A DNA stretch of 64,000 nucleotides, taken from positions 2,423,001 to 2,487,000 of the forward strand of contig NC_084894.1 in NCBI RefSeq assembly GCF_958979055.1. The letters are read 5' to 3'. Positions 33,840 to 47,089 of the stretch are shown one piece after another; positions within the stretch are counted from its first letter, which is position 1, and every line of letters starts with the position of its first letter. The position numbers and the translations under genes were made by a program. The notes beneath the pieces are model-generated. The model was given only the letters and a program-made list of their open reading frames with translations, did no database searches and was not told the DNA's origin. The stretch is from Alnus glutinosa (taxonomy: Eukaryota; Streptophyta; Magnoliopsida; Fagales; Betulaceae).

Positions 33840-34128
33840 CGTACGTTTAAAATTGCGATTTCATAAACAAAAATTATGATTTTAAACTAAATTATAAAAA
33901 ATGAATTGTTTAAAAATTGCGTTTTTGAAAAATTACGATTTGAAAATGCATAAAATTATCGCAGGTAATTGGGTGCTTTTTTGAAATCGCAAAATTTTAA
34001 AGACTAAACTGTGATTTTATCAAACGATTAACTACATTTTTTAAAAATCACTTTTTCAAATCGCACATTTTATAATCACTGTTTTTAAATCGTACATTTT
34101 AAAATCGCAAACCCAAACGGACCCTTAG
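33840..34128. repeat. AT-rich MITE-like element, copy 1
   Basis: The interior is a run of AAATCGCA/TGCGATTT words in both orientations (for example AAAATTGCGATTTCAT at 33848 and AAAATCGCAAACCCAAACGG at 34102), ending CAAACGGACCCTTAG. A second copy with the same words and the same CAAACGGACCTTAAG end lies at 40577-40737, and a weaker relative lies near 37790-38025. Confidence 0.6.
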
Positions 34129-34313
34129 GCGCCATTAGCCACGGAAGACCGTCATAGCAAATTCGCACTAATTATATGATTAACGTTAATGAGCATGAGT
34201 TTATATACTAAAAATGATGAACAATGTTGCTATTAGTTTATACAGTTTCTTTATATTAATAATGGTGTACAAAGTGGAACTGTGATTTTCAGTAATGGGG
34301 CAAAACTTAAATA

Positions 34314-34348
<35 letters not shown>

Positions 34349-37300
34349 AAAAGGGTAAAATGTTAATTTTAAAAGAGTTATCCCATAAAAATATATAACG
34401 TTTTGGGGATTTTAATTTTTAATTTTTTTTATTGGAAAGGGGCCTACCACCCCCAAGGTTTGTGATAGTTTCATCCCCTCGGAAGCAGGGATCTCCAGCC
34501 CATTTGGTTAGCCTAAACAGACCCATTTCTGATAAGTCCTATGGATCGATCGAATCCAGCCAGGCTAAGATGGACGGACGCACAAATAATAGAGAGTTTG
34601 TATGCACAATATCCAGACCACTGTCATCTGAACTATTCTCAAGGGTTGAGAAACATTTGCATAAGAGAATGGGGGGGCACATAATCAAACTATTTATTCC
34701 ATAGATCCCCTCCCTAACCAATGAAACGCGGGGAAAAAAACTCCATAATGAAAGGGAAAATGGATCACTAAGAAGGTATGCACCATTCTAGCCAAACACT
34801 ATTCTTCTACAATTTCCTTTAGCTTATTACCTTATCCAATAAATTCTGAGTTAAGCATTGAAGTGTCCAATAGAACACTTTGTGTTTATTCTTCCTTCTC
34901 TATGCATATCCTCTGGATTCAAAACTTGGTGAGCAATTCTTCAAAAAATAATAATTCATAATGTCTTTTTTCTTTTTAACCAAATAAGAAAACAAGAGGG
35001 ACTAGGAGATGAGGAGGATCATGACCTTTGGAAAAGGGGGAAAGGTAGAGGGAAATGATCAGGAGGGGAATAGGAATGCTTCTATAATTATTCCTAAAGG
35101 CATCCCATTTAGTCAGACTGTGCCCTCATTGAGGAGCTACCACTGTTGTGGATTTTAGCTTTGTAGAGGAAATTGAAAGGCAAATGTCAAAGATGCAGAA
35201 TTGCTTGGATGATTTCAGGCGACTCTCTTTCAATACCAAAGAAGAAGCTTATTTGGTTGCAACTTATAGACAATACATGAATTATTTTCATTAAAATGAG
35301 ATATAAATTTTGGGAACAATGTTTGAATTAAGAATTTTTGTTATAATATCACGTTAAATTACTATTAATTCTAAAAATTTAAATTAATAAAAAAAATGAT
35401 GAATTTAACCATTTAAACTATATTTACCACTAATAATGATGGACTGTCCTTCCAAAAAATAAAAATAAAAACATTGCTATAACCAAACTCAACCAAAGAT
35501 CTGAGGGAGGGGGAGTCAAGGACTATGCTTCTAGAGAAAGGAATAGAAGTTACCCCATTTCGATAAAAATTTTTATTCTAGTGTGAATAGAAGAAGAGCT
35601 TATTCACTATTCACACTCCAAACCGTTTTTTATCTCTCTATTCCTTTCCTTCTTTTACTCTCTCTCTCTCTCTCTCTCTCTCTTCTACACTCTCTTATAC
35701 ACAAAATAATATTTAAAGAAAATTAAAAGTAGAATAAAGAATTTGCTGGAAAGTATAGAAAAAACAGTAACTAAAGTAGAGAGTTGAACTTTTTTAATAG
35801 TTACTTTAACTATTATTGTTGTAGATGCTCTTAGAGTTGGCCATTGTCTAAGTACAACCGTAACCGAGTTTGTATTAACTTTTGTACACCCACCTTCCAT
35901 TGTAAACTGATTTTTAGAAAAAGTACTACCTGAAGTTTGTACGAGACCGAATAAAAAAATAATAATAATAATTAAAAAAAATAAAAAATTAAGAGCTTCT
36001 TATAAAAAAAGATTATATGCTAAGATTTGGAAAGTCTTGATTATTACACTTGAAAGACAGATAGACGTGGAAGATGAATTGTATATGAACTACAACATAC
36101 TTTGGCTTTAACTTTAAGCATCATCAAATAAATCAAACAATAATTAATACGTGGGATAAAGTGGACTTTCATCACCCTTCCTCCCCCCCCCCCCCCCCAA
36201 AAAAAAAAAAAAAAAGTCTCCATCACTTTTGGAGATAGATAGAGGACAAAAATAATAATATATTTTATTGGATTTATAACTTTTGAGAAATTATTTTTTG
36301 CTCCAATTACAAAGTGCTACATGTGGTAGGGATTTAAGACATTGTTTATTTTGCCACCTAGTGAGGGGACCTTTTGGTGCACGCGGCGGTTGATAAGCAT
36401 TAATTTCTGCATTACTATATCTTTTTGGGCCCCTAGGCATTGAAAATTATGATAATAAAGTGGACACACACCTCTGCTAAAGACCAAAAACTACCCCTTT
36501 CTTAATTATTATTATTAATTATGTAATGTTAAGGGTCAATTTGTTTTGTTGTTATCAATAATTTATGCATTATATCATATTATAAGAAAAAAAGAAAAGC
36601 CCATAACTTCTCCACCAACAAAAGTATGTTGGGTAAGTGTATAAGGCATTTTAATAAATTATTGCCGCATAAATATAGATACGTACAATAATTTTCTCTA
36701 AATTGAGAGAGAGAAATTTCCTCTAATCGAGTTTAGAGGAAAGTTTTGTCATTAAGTTCATATCTCTTAAAATATTATACTGAAGAACAAGTCCTGCCAT
36801 AGAGAATATTAATCTAAACAACCCAACTCAATGCAATCATTTGTCTTTTGTAATATTGTTATAGTAATGCAATACATACTCTTAATTGTTCACTCTATAA
36901 CGTATCAATGAAAAGAGCCATTGGATTCTACAAGTACTTCTCGTATTATTAATTTTAAGAATACATTTACTTGTTTTGATTTATTTTATTGTTTAATTTA
37001 GCATATCAAAATATAAGAAAATTGACCCTTTTTTTTTTTTTTTTTTTTTTAACTATCTTATTCTCACAAAGTAAAATAATTGTCTACAAATTAACAAATA
37101 TAAATTACTAATCTACCTTTTTTTTAGGACAGTTGTTGCCCATTTGATTTAGCGGCTTCAAAATGTATATTTGAAAAAAATAGTGCTTTCAAAATACAAT
37201 TAATGAGATACGAGATTCTTTTTTTATTTATTTTTTAACGAAATATCTGATTATTTCATTGATCAAAGATCACGAGTATAAAGCTCATGTGACTATGATT

Positions 37301-39458
37301 TTACATAGTTATAAATATAAACAAAACTCTTACAATAAAGTATTATCTATGGCTTTCATCTTCCGCCAACCCATGTACAAAATAGTTAAAGAGCAAATCT
37401 GCTCCGAACAGAATAGATATAAGACAAAGGTAATCAAATATCCTAAAAATTTACTTAAACCTGCCATGAGAGATAACCTCTCACACCAAACTATCTAGGT
37501 CTTGAGAAACAATCTTTCACTACTAACTAACATCAATCTCATAAATCGCTAATGAGGGCAGATGTAAAGAAAATAAAACTCTTATTTAAAACAAAAACAC
37601 AACCAGCAAACAGTAGTAGCGGTCAAAGAGGAGATGAATGGCATAACACAGAAATATGTGAACGGATACATAACGAAGATGCCAAAATTGCTAATCTGAT
37701 CGGAGAACATCTACAACCAAAAGAAAAAACCAAAATGAGAGGGGGAGGGTAAGAGTGGGGAGTAGAAAGGAAAATGGTGAGGAGGAGGGAACAATACAAT
37801 TTACGATTTCTAAAAATCCAATTAAGTAAAAATACGGTTCAACCTTTAAAACTACGTTTTATTAAAAATACATTGCTTTGCCTGTTACGCAAAAACATAA
37901 ATTTTTTTAGGTTCTCAAAACTACTATTTCTTTTTCTTTTTCAAATGTACTCATAAACGGAACAAACGGTCACGTTTTTATTTTTAAATGCACGTTTGAC
38001 ATGCAAAATCGCAAAACCAAATAGACTATCAAACCTAAGTTTCTAATTAACCATTGCTTTGCATATATTTTATAGACCGACACAGAAAAAAATTTATTTA
38101 TATATAGCTAAATGACAATATGCATGTGGGTTTAAGGACAAGGAAATGATGGAAACGTAGGCCGAATGAAAGTGGTACTCAAATCAATGTACTTTTCCCA
38201 AAATCTTCACTTGGAGCTTCCTTAAAAGTTATTTTTAGCTTAACACGTTAATGCACGTGTTATCACATTTAATTATGGCTTAAGTTGACCGTAAAATAGA
38301 TCGAATGCCAGAAAACCAAACCAATTAGGATCTCCAAATGTGATTGGCACCTTAATCTACTGTGTTTTAGATCTTTGATTATTAATCAAATCACTAATTG
38401 ACAAAGAACCCCATTGAGTGAAGGTTAAGCACCTTTTTCTCTCCATATATAAAAATTATTAGAGATTATGTCGTCTAATCAGGAGAGATTTGATTACTGT
38501 TGCTTACTTTATTCTTGCTGTGCCTTTCCTTGACATGTGATGAATTTGGGGCCCATTTTGGCATTTATTTTGAATAAACGTCATTGTCTTTTGCCTCTTT
38601 TGTCTACGATAATTAAATTTTCTTTGTTGGGTAAGATCGAGTTTTGGCAAAAGGTTGCAACAAAAGCAATTAGCAGTACATTTTTCTAGATTATGACTAA
38701 TTAAATTTACCATTTCTTAGCCTAGTCAATGTGAACAAATTACCATGACACTAATCTAGGTAACTCTAAGGTAAGGGTACTCGACCGAAAAAATCCGAAT
38801 ATTTTATTCGGAAGGATTGAAGCATGTATTCATTCTTCGACTGTTTGATGTCTTTTTGTCCGATTTCTCATAAGGATTAGATATTTTTTATTTTCTTATT
38901 ACCAGTCGTAGTGTTGATCGAATGATCGGTCTTAATTGTTGAAAAAGAGTTTTTGTCAGCGTAAAAGCGGGTGAAATAAAATATTAATTAAATTATTTTA
39001 TTTCTCGTTATAACCCTACTTTTTTGGAGAAATAATAATTTACTAATTATTTTGTGGTTTTAGAAGCATATTGTTAATTTGAATAATATGTTACCTTTTC
39101 CCTTTGCCGCATACCCACTCCCTGAAAATGATTCCATTTGCAATTTCCGTTGTACTTTGTTCTTCAATGACTTTTTACACTTCCCCCCGTGCAATATAAG
39201 ATTCTAAGACATGGATGAAAAGGAAAATTCCCACTCCAACCAAATAATAATAATAAATAATAAATTATATCAAATCACCGCGCATTTCAAATGTTTAATT
39301 AAGTGAATAAGAAATAATATATTTAATTATTTAATTAATATTTTTATACTCTTCCTTACACGTGAGCTTAAAGTCCCGCTCAACAAATGATGTCCAATAT
39401 ATAAAATATTTAATTAAAAATTAGATAAACTGTAAAATCAAAGTCTAATCAAACTCAA
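34129..39458. other. Gene-poor AT-rich spacer
   Basis: About 5.3 kb without a recognised gene. It contains an A-homopolymer at 34316-34345, a (CT)n tract at 35658-35684, C/A runs at 36183-36215 and a T run at 37028-37050. A frame at about 35140-35300 reads VEEIERQMSKMQNCLDDFRR, which looks protein-like but is isolated. Around 37790-38025 there is a diverged relative of the AT-rich MITE family. Confidence 0.55.
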
Positions 39459-39472
39459 CAGGATTAGCTAAG

Positions 39473-39859
39473 TCTAAAATATTTGCGTGAGAAGATGATA
39501 GCGCGCCAGAAATCGAAGGGAAAGAGGGAGTTGCTGAATTTGCAAAGTTCCGTTAACTATGGTGGTACTTCAGACTCCTCTAGACGCAGGAAAGGAAAGG
39601 GCCTCAAGTTGTAGGGTAGTGTTCTTTAGAGGGCTTTTGGGTTGTCTCTAGGTTTCTTTTGTGGGTTGTTTTGGGTTTTTTTTCGGGTTCTAGGGTTTTC
39701 CTTTTGGGGTTTTTGGTGGGTTTCGGGCTTGGTCCTCTTGGGGTTTTTTTTGGGTTTTTTTCTTTTTTTGTGCTGGCTTTGGCTTCTCGTGTATACCCCC
39801 GGTGTACTTAGGGGCGCCTTACGCTTTTTAATAAACTTACTTATCAAAAAAAAAAAAAA
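39473..39859 (+). mobile_element. Internally deleted, 5'-truncated LINE copy (387 bp)
   Basis: It is flanked by a 14-bp direct repeat CAGGATTAGCTAAG (39459-39472 and 39860-39873) and ends in a poly-A tail, the signature of L1-type insertion. The 5' part reads KSKGKRELLNLQSSVNYGG and ends at a TAG near 39613; this matches the ORF1 C-terminus of the LINE at 48450-53264 (RTKGKREIKNLESSINYDA). The 3' end, GGGGCGCCTTACGC...TTACTTATCA plus poly-A, matches that LINE's 3' end. The whole of ORF2 is missing between them. Confidence 0.85.
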
Positions 39860-39873
39860 CAGGATTAGCTAAG

Positions 39874-42800
39874 ATTTCATATGTGATAACACTTCTTCTT
39901 TCTTTTTTTTCTTTTTTTAAAAAAAAATAAAAAATAAAAACATTAACAAACAATTCAAAACATAAAATATTAAAATATACTTTCACATTTACGTTGCATC
40001 AGAACAGTTGTTAATAGCAATTCCAAATATGGTAAATGGGCATCATCATCTTTATACTTAATTAATGAGACAAGAAATTTTTAAAGTTTGGGACCTAATT
40101 ACCCCCCACACCATTGTTGTCAAACCCTCCACCTTTATAAAAACTAAGGCAGACTTTAGGGTTGAAGCATTCGAACTGTCCATTGTCTGATTGGGATTGA
40201 CATGAAAGTGATGGAGGGTGGCCCTACGTGTATAATTATGTTAATTATAAACCACATATTTCTGAAATGTGAAGATTCAAGCTTTTAAAATGATGGCATA
40301 TAGTTTTCAAAGAAAGATGCCTTCTTCTGAAGGTCATCACAGTAATTATGGCGAAAGTTTATCCAATTTTCTTGCCGCAATAAACAGCTATCTTATCCCA
40401 TAAAAGTAGATGATATTGACATAGAGAAGATTTTCTCTTTGTTGGCTATCTGTATTGACTTTTGTGCGTGATTAGAAAGACCATTTAGGGGCTCAAAATA
40501 AAAATAAAAATAAAAAAGAAAGACCAGAAAGTGATGTAACTGATTTGGTTGTTTAAAGAATCAATAAGATAAATGTTATTTAGGGTGCGTTTTGAAAACG
40601 CACAATTTTAAAGGTTAAATTATGATTTTATTAAACGTTTAATTGCGTTTTTAAAAATTACGTTTTCAAATCGAACATTTTAAAATTACTATTTTTAAAT
40701 CGCACCTTTTGAAATTGCATACACAAACGGACCTTAAGAGACAGTGAAAATCCTTAAAGACTGATATATATGCGACTGTCATGAAACATGAATTCACTGC
40801 CATATCATCACAGTTGTATGATTATTTAGATTTGATATTGAAATTTTTGGGTCCAAATAGTTAATTAATCGAAGGATGCAGCCAAGCAAATTAAAACATA
40901 CTTTGATTCTACATTTCTTAGTATTTTTTTTTTTTTTTAATAAAAAAAAAAAAAGAAAGGATCGAATAAGAAAGATATGAGAAAAACGAATAGAATCAAC
41001 TAAAAATAAAGTTATAACAAAAAGAAAAATCAATGCCTTACCATTTAATAATGATTCTTTCAATAACAAAGAAAAAACAATCGAAACAATCGTGTGTAAC
41101 AGGTTTCTTGATTTAAAGAGTTTCCATATTATTTACATGAGAATTTGTAAGAATTCATTAACAAGAAATTAAAAAGAGAAAAACATATTTGTTTGAGGAA
41201 TATGGAAGTTGAACTTCTAATCATTATTTTTAAATAAAATGACTGAAATTTTACCATCTAAATATTTACTGCATTTATTTATCTATTATTTTATCATATA
41301 GGATAATAATAAATGGACCAAGTTTTCTTTTTTAATTGGGTTGGAAGAATCTCTTCAACCTAGTTAGTATATTAAACTGACCCATGCCCTTAGAGCATAC
41401 AATTTTTACATGAATTTTTAATATTAACTAATATTTGTCCTAAAAAAATGCATGTTTGAATCATTAACTTTAAGGACAAATATCAACTTTTTTTCTTTTT
41501 CTTTTCTTCTAATAGGACAAATATCAACTTAATAGACTATATTGAATGAACTTTCTCCAATTCTGTTTGGAGGATAAATTTTTCCATAATAAAATTAAGA
41601 AATTTTTTTTTTTTTTTTAAAAAAAAAAGTATTAAGATAGCAAAAAACTTGATTTATTAAAACGTGGCTGAGATTTAATTCTAATGAGAGAAGGTCTGGC
41701 TTTGGTCAAGCGAATCAGTTAGTTTTATGGGACACGTGTTCCAATAATTTCAACGGGTCTAATTCTAACTGGAACTGAACCCAAATTGAAGCTGAAAATG
41801 ACCGTGCATCCTCATAAACAAGGAAACTAGGGACGGAAGCGTTAAATCCGCGTCCATTTTGGCCGGTAAGAGAATTTAGAATATACCATAAAATCTAGTG
41901 ATAATATATACTATATATGCCTGTATCACCAGCCCTTTGCAAAGATAAGAGTGAGATTTAGTAGCCTTTCTTTTTATCACTAGTTCTCTGTGTGTTCAAA
42001 AAATGTAGGCCGGAACGAGGATTTTGTGCCAAGAGAAATGATTCGGAGGCCTCTGGTTTGCACATGTTGGGAGAGAATATATATATTCTAGTATTTTGTA
42101 CAAAATAATATGAGAAAAAAAAAAAAAAAAAAAAGTACCCTTTTGAGTGTGTTCTATTCTGCCTTCCACGTCACCACCTTCCTCTCAAAACAAATCCAAC
42201 CCCATGATTCCATTTTACCCATACCTTTCTGCCCACAGTTGCTCCATTTCCATCCATCCATGCACCACACCTTTTACTTCACGGACTTCTACGCAAAATT
42301 AGGGTTTTTGTCACGGGCCTCTCTCTGCCACTTTCATCTTTTCCTGATTGATTGGTTTTTCTTTACTATTTATATGCTTGTTGCCTTTCAACAATCTATA
42401 TTTTATTGTCGTTTCTTTATGGAGAATTAGTATATAATTAATGTTAGGACATTTTTTTGGGTAAGATGGAGGAACGTATGGGGGGTATTCTTCACTTGGG
42501 CTACTTTTGGACGTTTTGGAGAACCGCTCAGAGGAGGTGTCCTTCACCTTTGAGATGTTAAACTTTTACGGGATTTCTCGGCTTGAGAGCAGTGTTCCTA
42601 AAAAATAAAGGAACGGTCGGAAAGTTTCTGGCCGGAACCAAAAGACACTTCGATGCCTAAGTTAGCATGTTTTAGGTTTGGAATGAAGAGATAAATATAT
42701 ACATAGTGTATGGTTTAGATGAACCTGATAAATAGTGGAAGAGACGGTGAGAGATAGAGAGACCAAGAAAGGAATAGAGAACCCCTTCCCTCTGCCTCAT

Positions 42801-44059
42801 CCTCTCTTTTTATAGTGCCCCCCACTTAACATATCAAATCTTAAATATGTAGGCAAGAAGGTCTTAACCTTTTAGCGAGCAAACTTTTATGTTAATTTAT
42901 ATATATTAAATTTACCCTATGATAAAAATTATATATATTAAGACAAATGATTTGGGTGAGGGTGGTCGGCCACTCCCCTAATCAATAGAGGAGGTGAGAG
43001 GTGACCAAACCACTACCATGACCATAAGAGTGGTTTGGCCACCCGCTCTGGCCCGAATCATCCTCTTACGAATAAATTTGTAATTTCACAGTGACCTTGC
43101 CGGAAAAATAGCCGAAATTTGTATGGAAGGATTTATTTGCTACACAAACATCCTACGGGGAGTTATATTCATTTTTAAACCCCACAAAGTTATTTGTCAC
43201 AAAGTTAAACCGTAGTATCCAATTTAACCATTTTGCCTAATCTATAATACAAAAGCAACCATATGAACAAAATATGCACACGAGATGCACAAGTAACATT
43301 TACTATTATTTACACCACTATATATTGAGAGTAACCTGTTATGGTCTCATCTTTTTAAATTATCCAAAACAACCCAATAAGTATAAGGAGAGAATATGTA
43401 GAGTATATACATGGGCACTAAAATAAAATACTTCAATTCCAAAAGATGTGTAAAAGAAGTGTACCCTACCCCCCCACCCAATCGAGGGGGGACCTTCATC
43501 TTATTCAATCTTAAGCAAATGAGTGATGTACAAGCGAGAGAGAGGATCTTTTCCAGTGTGGAACCAGAGATCCAGAAGAGAGAGAATCTATGAGACTAAG
43601 CAGAAATATGGAAACTCAAGCTAAGGAGTGCATTTTATTCTTCAAGGATGGAAATTCTTGGTAACAAAAGTCACATCTATTCATTTATCCTGTACAAACT
43701 TTAATCTAAACAACAGCAATACTAATTATTTCAATTTTCTATGGAAAAGGCCAAAAGCATTCACAACATGTATTGATCATTATAGATCATGGCAGAAAAC
43801 TGATTGGTACTTGGGAAACTGTTCATTTTAATTGGGAGAATTTGACTGAAAGTTCTGTCATCAGTATTGAAAATAATACTCAACCAAAGAAAAAGGCATT
43901 GCAAATAAGCGCAGACAGAATATTCAACACTACCAAAAGCCTACTCTGCAAGATTATAGGTCATCAGAATTTTCATCATTATACCTTAGTGTCAGGACAT
44001 TTCCTTGTAGATCGCTTACATAGTCTCTATACCAACTCTACTACACCTTTCCTAGTCAG
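39874..44059. other. Spacer with MITE remnants; 3' UTR of LSM8 at right
   Basis: AT-rich with no recognised gene. It contains the AT-rich MITE copy at 40577-40737; a pair of mirrored stretches at 41328-41390 and 41515-41600 (GGTTGGAAGAATCTCTTCAACC / ATTGAATGAACTTTCTCCAAT) similar to the repeat at 61039-61440; and a GGTGGTCGGCCACTCC/GGTTTGGCCACCC motif at 42965-43045. The last few hundred bases before 44060 are probably LSM8 3' UTR. Confidence 0.5.
40577..40737. repeat. AT-rich MITE-like element, copy 2
   Basis: It shares the words TTTTAAAGGTTAAATTATGA, TTTTAAAATTACTATTTTTA and the terminal ACAAACGGACCTTAAG with the element at 33840-34128, in the same orientation. It is shorter than copy 1. 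No target duplication was identified. Confidence 0.6.
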
Positions 44060-46045
44060 TCAATGAATGACAGGCTTGAGAGGATGAGCTCTCAGCTTCG
44101 ATAAATCAAGACTAGAATCAAGCTCTTCATCCAGCTCCCCCACAATGCTTCTGCAAGAATCAAGGGATATAGATTATATTACAGCACATAGTATGAAAAT
44201 GTCAAATGAAGTCCTCACTTCCTCCCATCAGGAAGAGAGAAAAAAATTAAATAAATAAATAAATAAAAACCCTAGAAGGTATTACATGTTGTCGCCCCTT
44301 ATTATGTACAAACCCAACACAAGTTGTTGAACACCTTCCTGCGAGTCAGAAGAAGCCAGAAGTCAAGTTATTGAAGGGAAAAAGGCCAAATTCAGTTAAC
44401 TACACATAGTAATCTCAAGTTCAGCACAGAATCCGAAGCAAGATAACAAATAATGGGAAACTGCATTTACCCTCTTTAATTACCATCATTTTTGTAATGT
44501 CCCCCCAATCTACCATTAGGGTTGCAAAGTCCCCCTTTCGTGATCCAAAATGACAAAAATGCCCTCCATAAGATGAAAAAAATTCATAAAAAGGTTCTAA
44601 ATTTTTTTTTTTATCTAATGAAGGATATTTTTGTCATTTTATTTTTTGGGAAAGGGGGTAAATGAACAAGCAATTGAATGGTTGTCAAGGTAAGGATACA
44701 AACCTTTGTGGAGTAGACACGTTCATGAGATTCATCAAGGATAATATTTGTAGCCTGGTCAAATCCTTTTAGGACTCCCTAAATGGAAAACCAAAACTGT
44801 TAATACTATCAATACCTCATTACTAAGATCTAGTTGGTGCATTGGACTAACAACAGGTAACATACCACTATATTGCGTCCATCATTTGTGATAACTGATA
44901 TAGTTTCTGCACAAAGTGGAAATGACTTAAGAATAAAGTTAAAAGAGAGGGAAAAAAATAAGGCCCAAACCAACTAAGCCGAAAGTGCAACGCAGAAGGA
45001 ACACTAAGAACTACACCCTGGAGTTAAAAACTACATTTTCCCCATCTTACACATAAAACGAAAGGCAAATAAAAATGAAAAACATAAAAACAGGGTTTTG
45101 AAAAGTTTCTAATGCTTGCTTTGAAACTCTCCTAAAGGGGAAAAGAGGGATTCATAAGACGCCTTGGGCCTTAGAAGTTTATATATGAGTCTCATTAGAC
45201 ATCACTTCCACAAGCCAAGGTACAGCAACTGTTATACCTTATATGCCTCGACTCTTGAGGCACACGCTAGCTGTAAGATTGTTAATCATGTTTCTTTTTG
45301 TTTCCTTCATATTTATCCCTTTTTTAACCAACTTTACTTGATTGTTTGTTTTGAATACTCTACTACATCTTTGAACTATCTCCATGTGATTTAAGTACTT
45401 TCATAACAAATCTAGTATGGTGCTATAATGCTTAGTCGCATTACTACAATTTAAACCAGACGTAATGATTTCTAATCAAGTATGTTTATATTTCTTCTGT
45501 TTAACTAATGTTCTTTTTTAATTAATAGCCAAGTTAATTGAACGATGTATGTTCTAAAAATCTGGTACATTTTTTTAGCAATCTCCATGTGATTTAAGTA
45601 GGGGTTGTCTTTGTTTTTCACATTACATCTTCTATCAGAGTAAAATGTTTAAATATCTTAACACAATTTAGAATTATACTCTTCTAATTTTCTCACCTCA
45701 ACAAATTCTTACAAAAACAAATTCTGGATTTTATTTTTTTTGTTTAATCTATAATGTATACAGGTAAGGTATGCATATTGAAAACTCAGACTGCTCTATG
45801 CATCTTTTTTTCCAGGAGCTATTCTGACAAATTTTCTATGATATAGAGAAGTATATTTTTCAAACATAAATATTCACTGATTTAAAAGCTTACAACTCAA
45901 CACACCCAGATTCATGCCTTCGCTAAAAGAAATCAAACGCCTTGCCTATAGGTTAACATATACATTAAACACATAAGAAATAAAAGGGTTTGTCAAAAAT
46001 TTGCATACGATCTACAAGTGATTCAAGTCCAGGGCCAGTTGACAT
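44060..46045 (-). CDS. LSM8: U6 snRNA-associated Sm-like protein LSM8
   Basis: Five minus-strand exons, 46045-46009, 44906-44866, 44778-44704, 44338-44286 and 44150-44060, encode 98 residues, the usual length for plant LSM8. It starts MSTGPGLESLVDQTISVITN. The Sm1 motif (DGRNIVGVLKGFDQATNIIL) and the Sm2 motif (GLYIIRGDNI) are both complete, and the tail is the LSM8-type SKLRAHPLKPVIH. LSM8 defines the nuclear LSM2-8 ring, which binds the 3' oligo-U end of U6 snRNA and supports splicing; this is family knowledge. All splice borders are GT..AG and the joins preserve frame (exon 1 phase 1, exon 2 phase 0, exon 4 phase 2). Intron 1 is 1.1 kb and intron 3 contains a short repeat-like insertion around 44456-44680. 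No lesion was seen. Confidence 0.97.
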
Positions 46046-47089
46046 CTTGGAGCTTCCAAAATGGATATACAAGAGACCCTATGAAAGATTGGTTATGAAC
46101 CAAATTTTCTGCCCAAAAAAAAAGAAAAAGAAAAGAAGACATGAGTTCTTCAAGAGACAATTTACATAAAGCGACAGAAAGAAGATATATGGTAAACATT
46201 ATAGATATTTCCATCTTTATAACACCTTTAGGGACCGGGCGAGAGTAGGGATGAGATTCAAAAGGACATGATATTATCAAATTGGTTATAGATAAAAAAG
46301 CTTAAGATGTCATCAATCCATTGAAGCTATAACTCATGACATACTAAAATGGAGGAATATAATTTGTTAATTAGAAATTGTCAATGATTCTGAAGGTCAT
46401 TACTAGCTGATGATTGTACAAGCTGAACGTAGCATCAGAAAATAAATTCACAAAAAGCCGAATGACACATGCTAAGAAAGAAATAGAGTGCCTAGCCATC
46501 CCTGAAGAAGGCTGATGCAATCAAATAATAAAAAGAAACAAAAGAAAATGATATGGGCTACTTCGAGAGAGCCGTAATCTCCAATGGCTACTTCAAGAGA
46601 GCCTTGATCTCCAAAACAATTCAAAAGGTCTAAGTTTTCATAATATTCAGCATGTTTATTCAATGAGTAGGATTACACTTAAATAGATGACGGCTAGGTC
46701 ATAAGACATAACCATTAGGTCTAGCCGTCATAATACAATGCAGGAAAATAAACTAAGGAGGAAATAACTAATGGAAAATACATTCCTTATTAAACTAAAT
46801 ACTTAAGGAAATAAAATATGGAGAATTAAACTCCTTATTCTAGCCGGCTTGGGGTTGCTTGGTGGCTACGGTAGTGCCACCTAGTCCTAGGAAAATCTGA
46901 ACGTATCAAAGGCTGTTCAGTTCAAGCACTTATCTGACATATACCGCAACTTAAAAGAGTGTGTGCAGAGATCAACCTACACCAATAATTCCTATGAGAA
47001 ATGGCATAAAAGTGATGGAAACTTAGCCAGATCTTTACCAGTATAGCTAAATCATAGTAAAAACATGCGCGTGCACATCTTATTTTATT
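46046..47089. other. Upstream region of LSM8 with short repeats
   Basis: This probably contains the LSM8 5' UTR and promoter. A 31-bp tandem repeat GGCTACTT(C)GAGAGAGCC(G)T..ATCTCCAA lies at 46556-46618, and a hairpin GACGGCTAGG..CCTAATGG/TAGCCGTC at 46688-46731. From 46840 on the sequence looks like old transposon flank. No gene was recognised. Confidence 0.5.
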
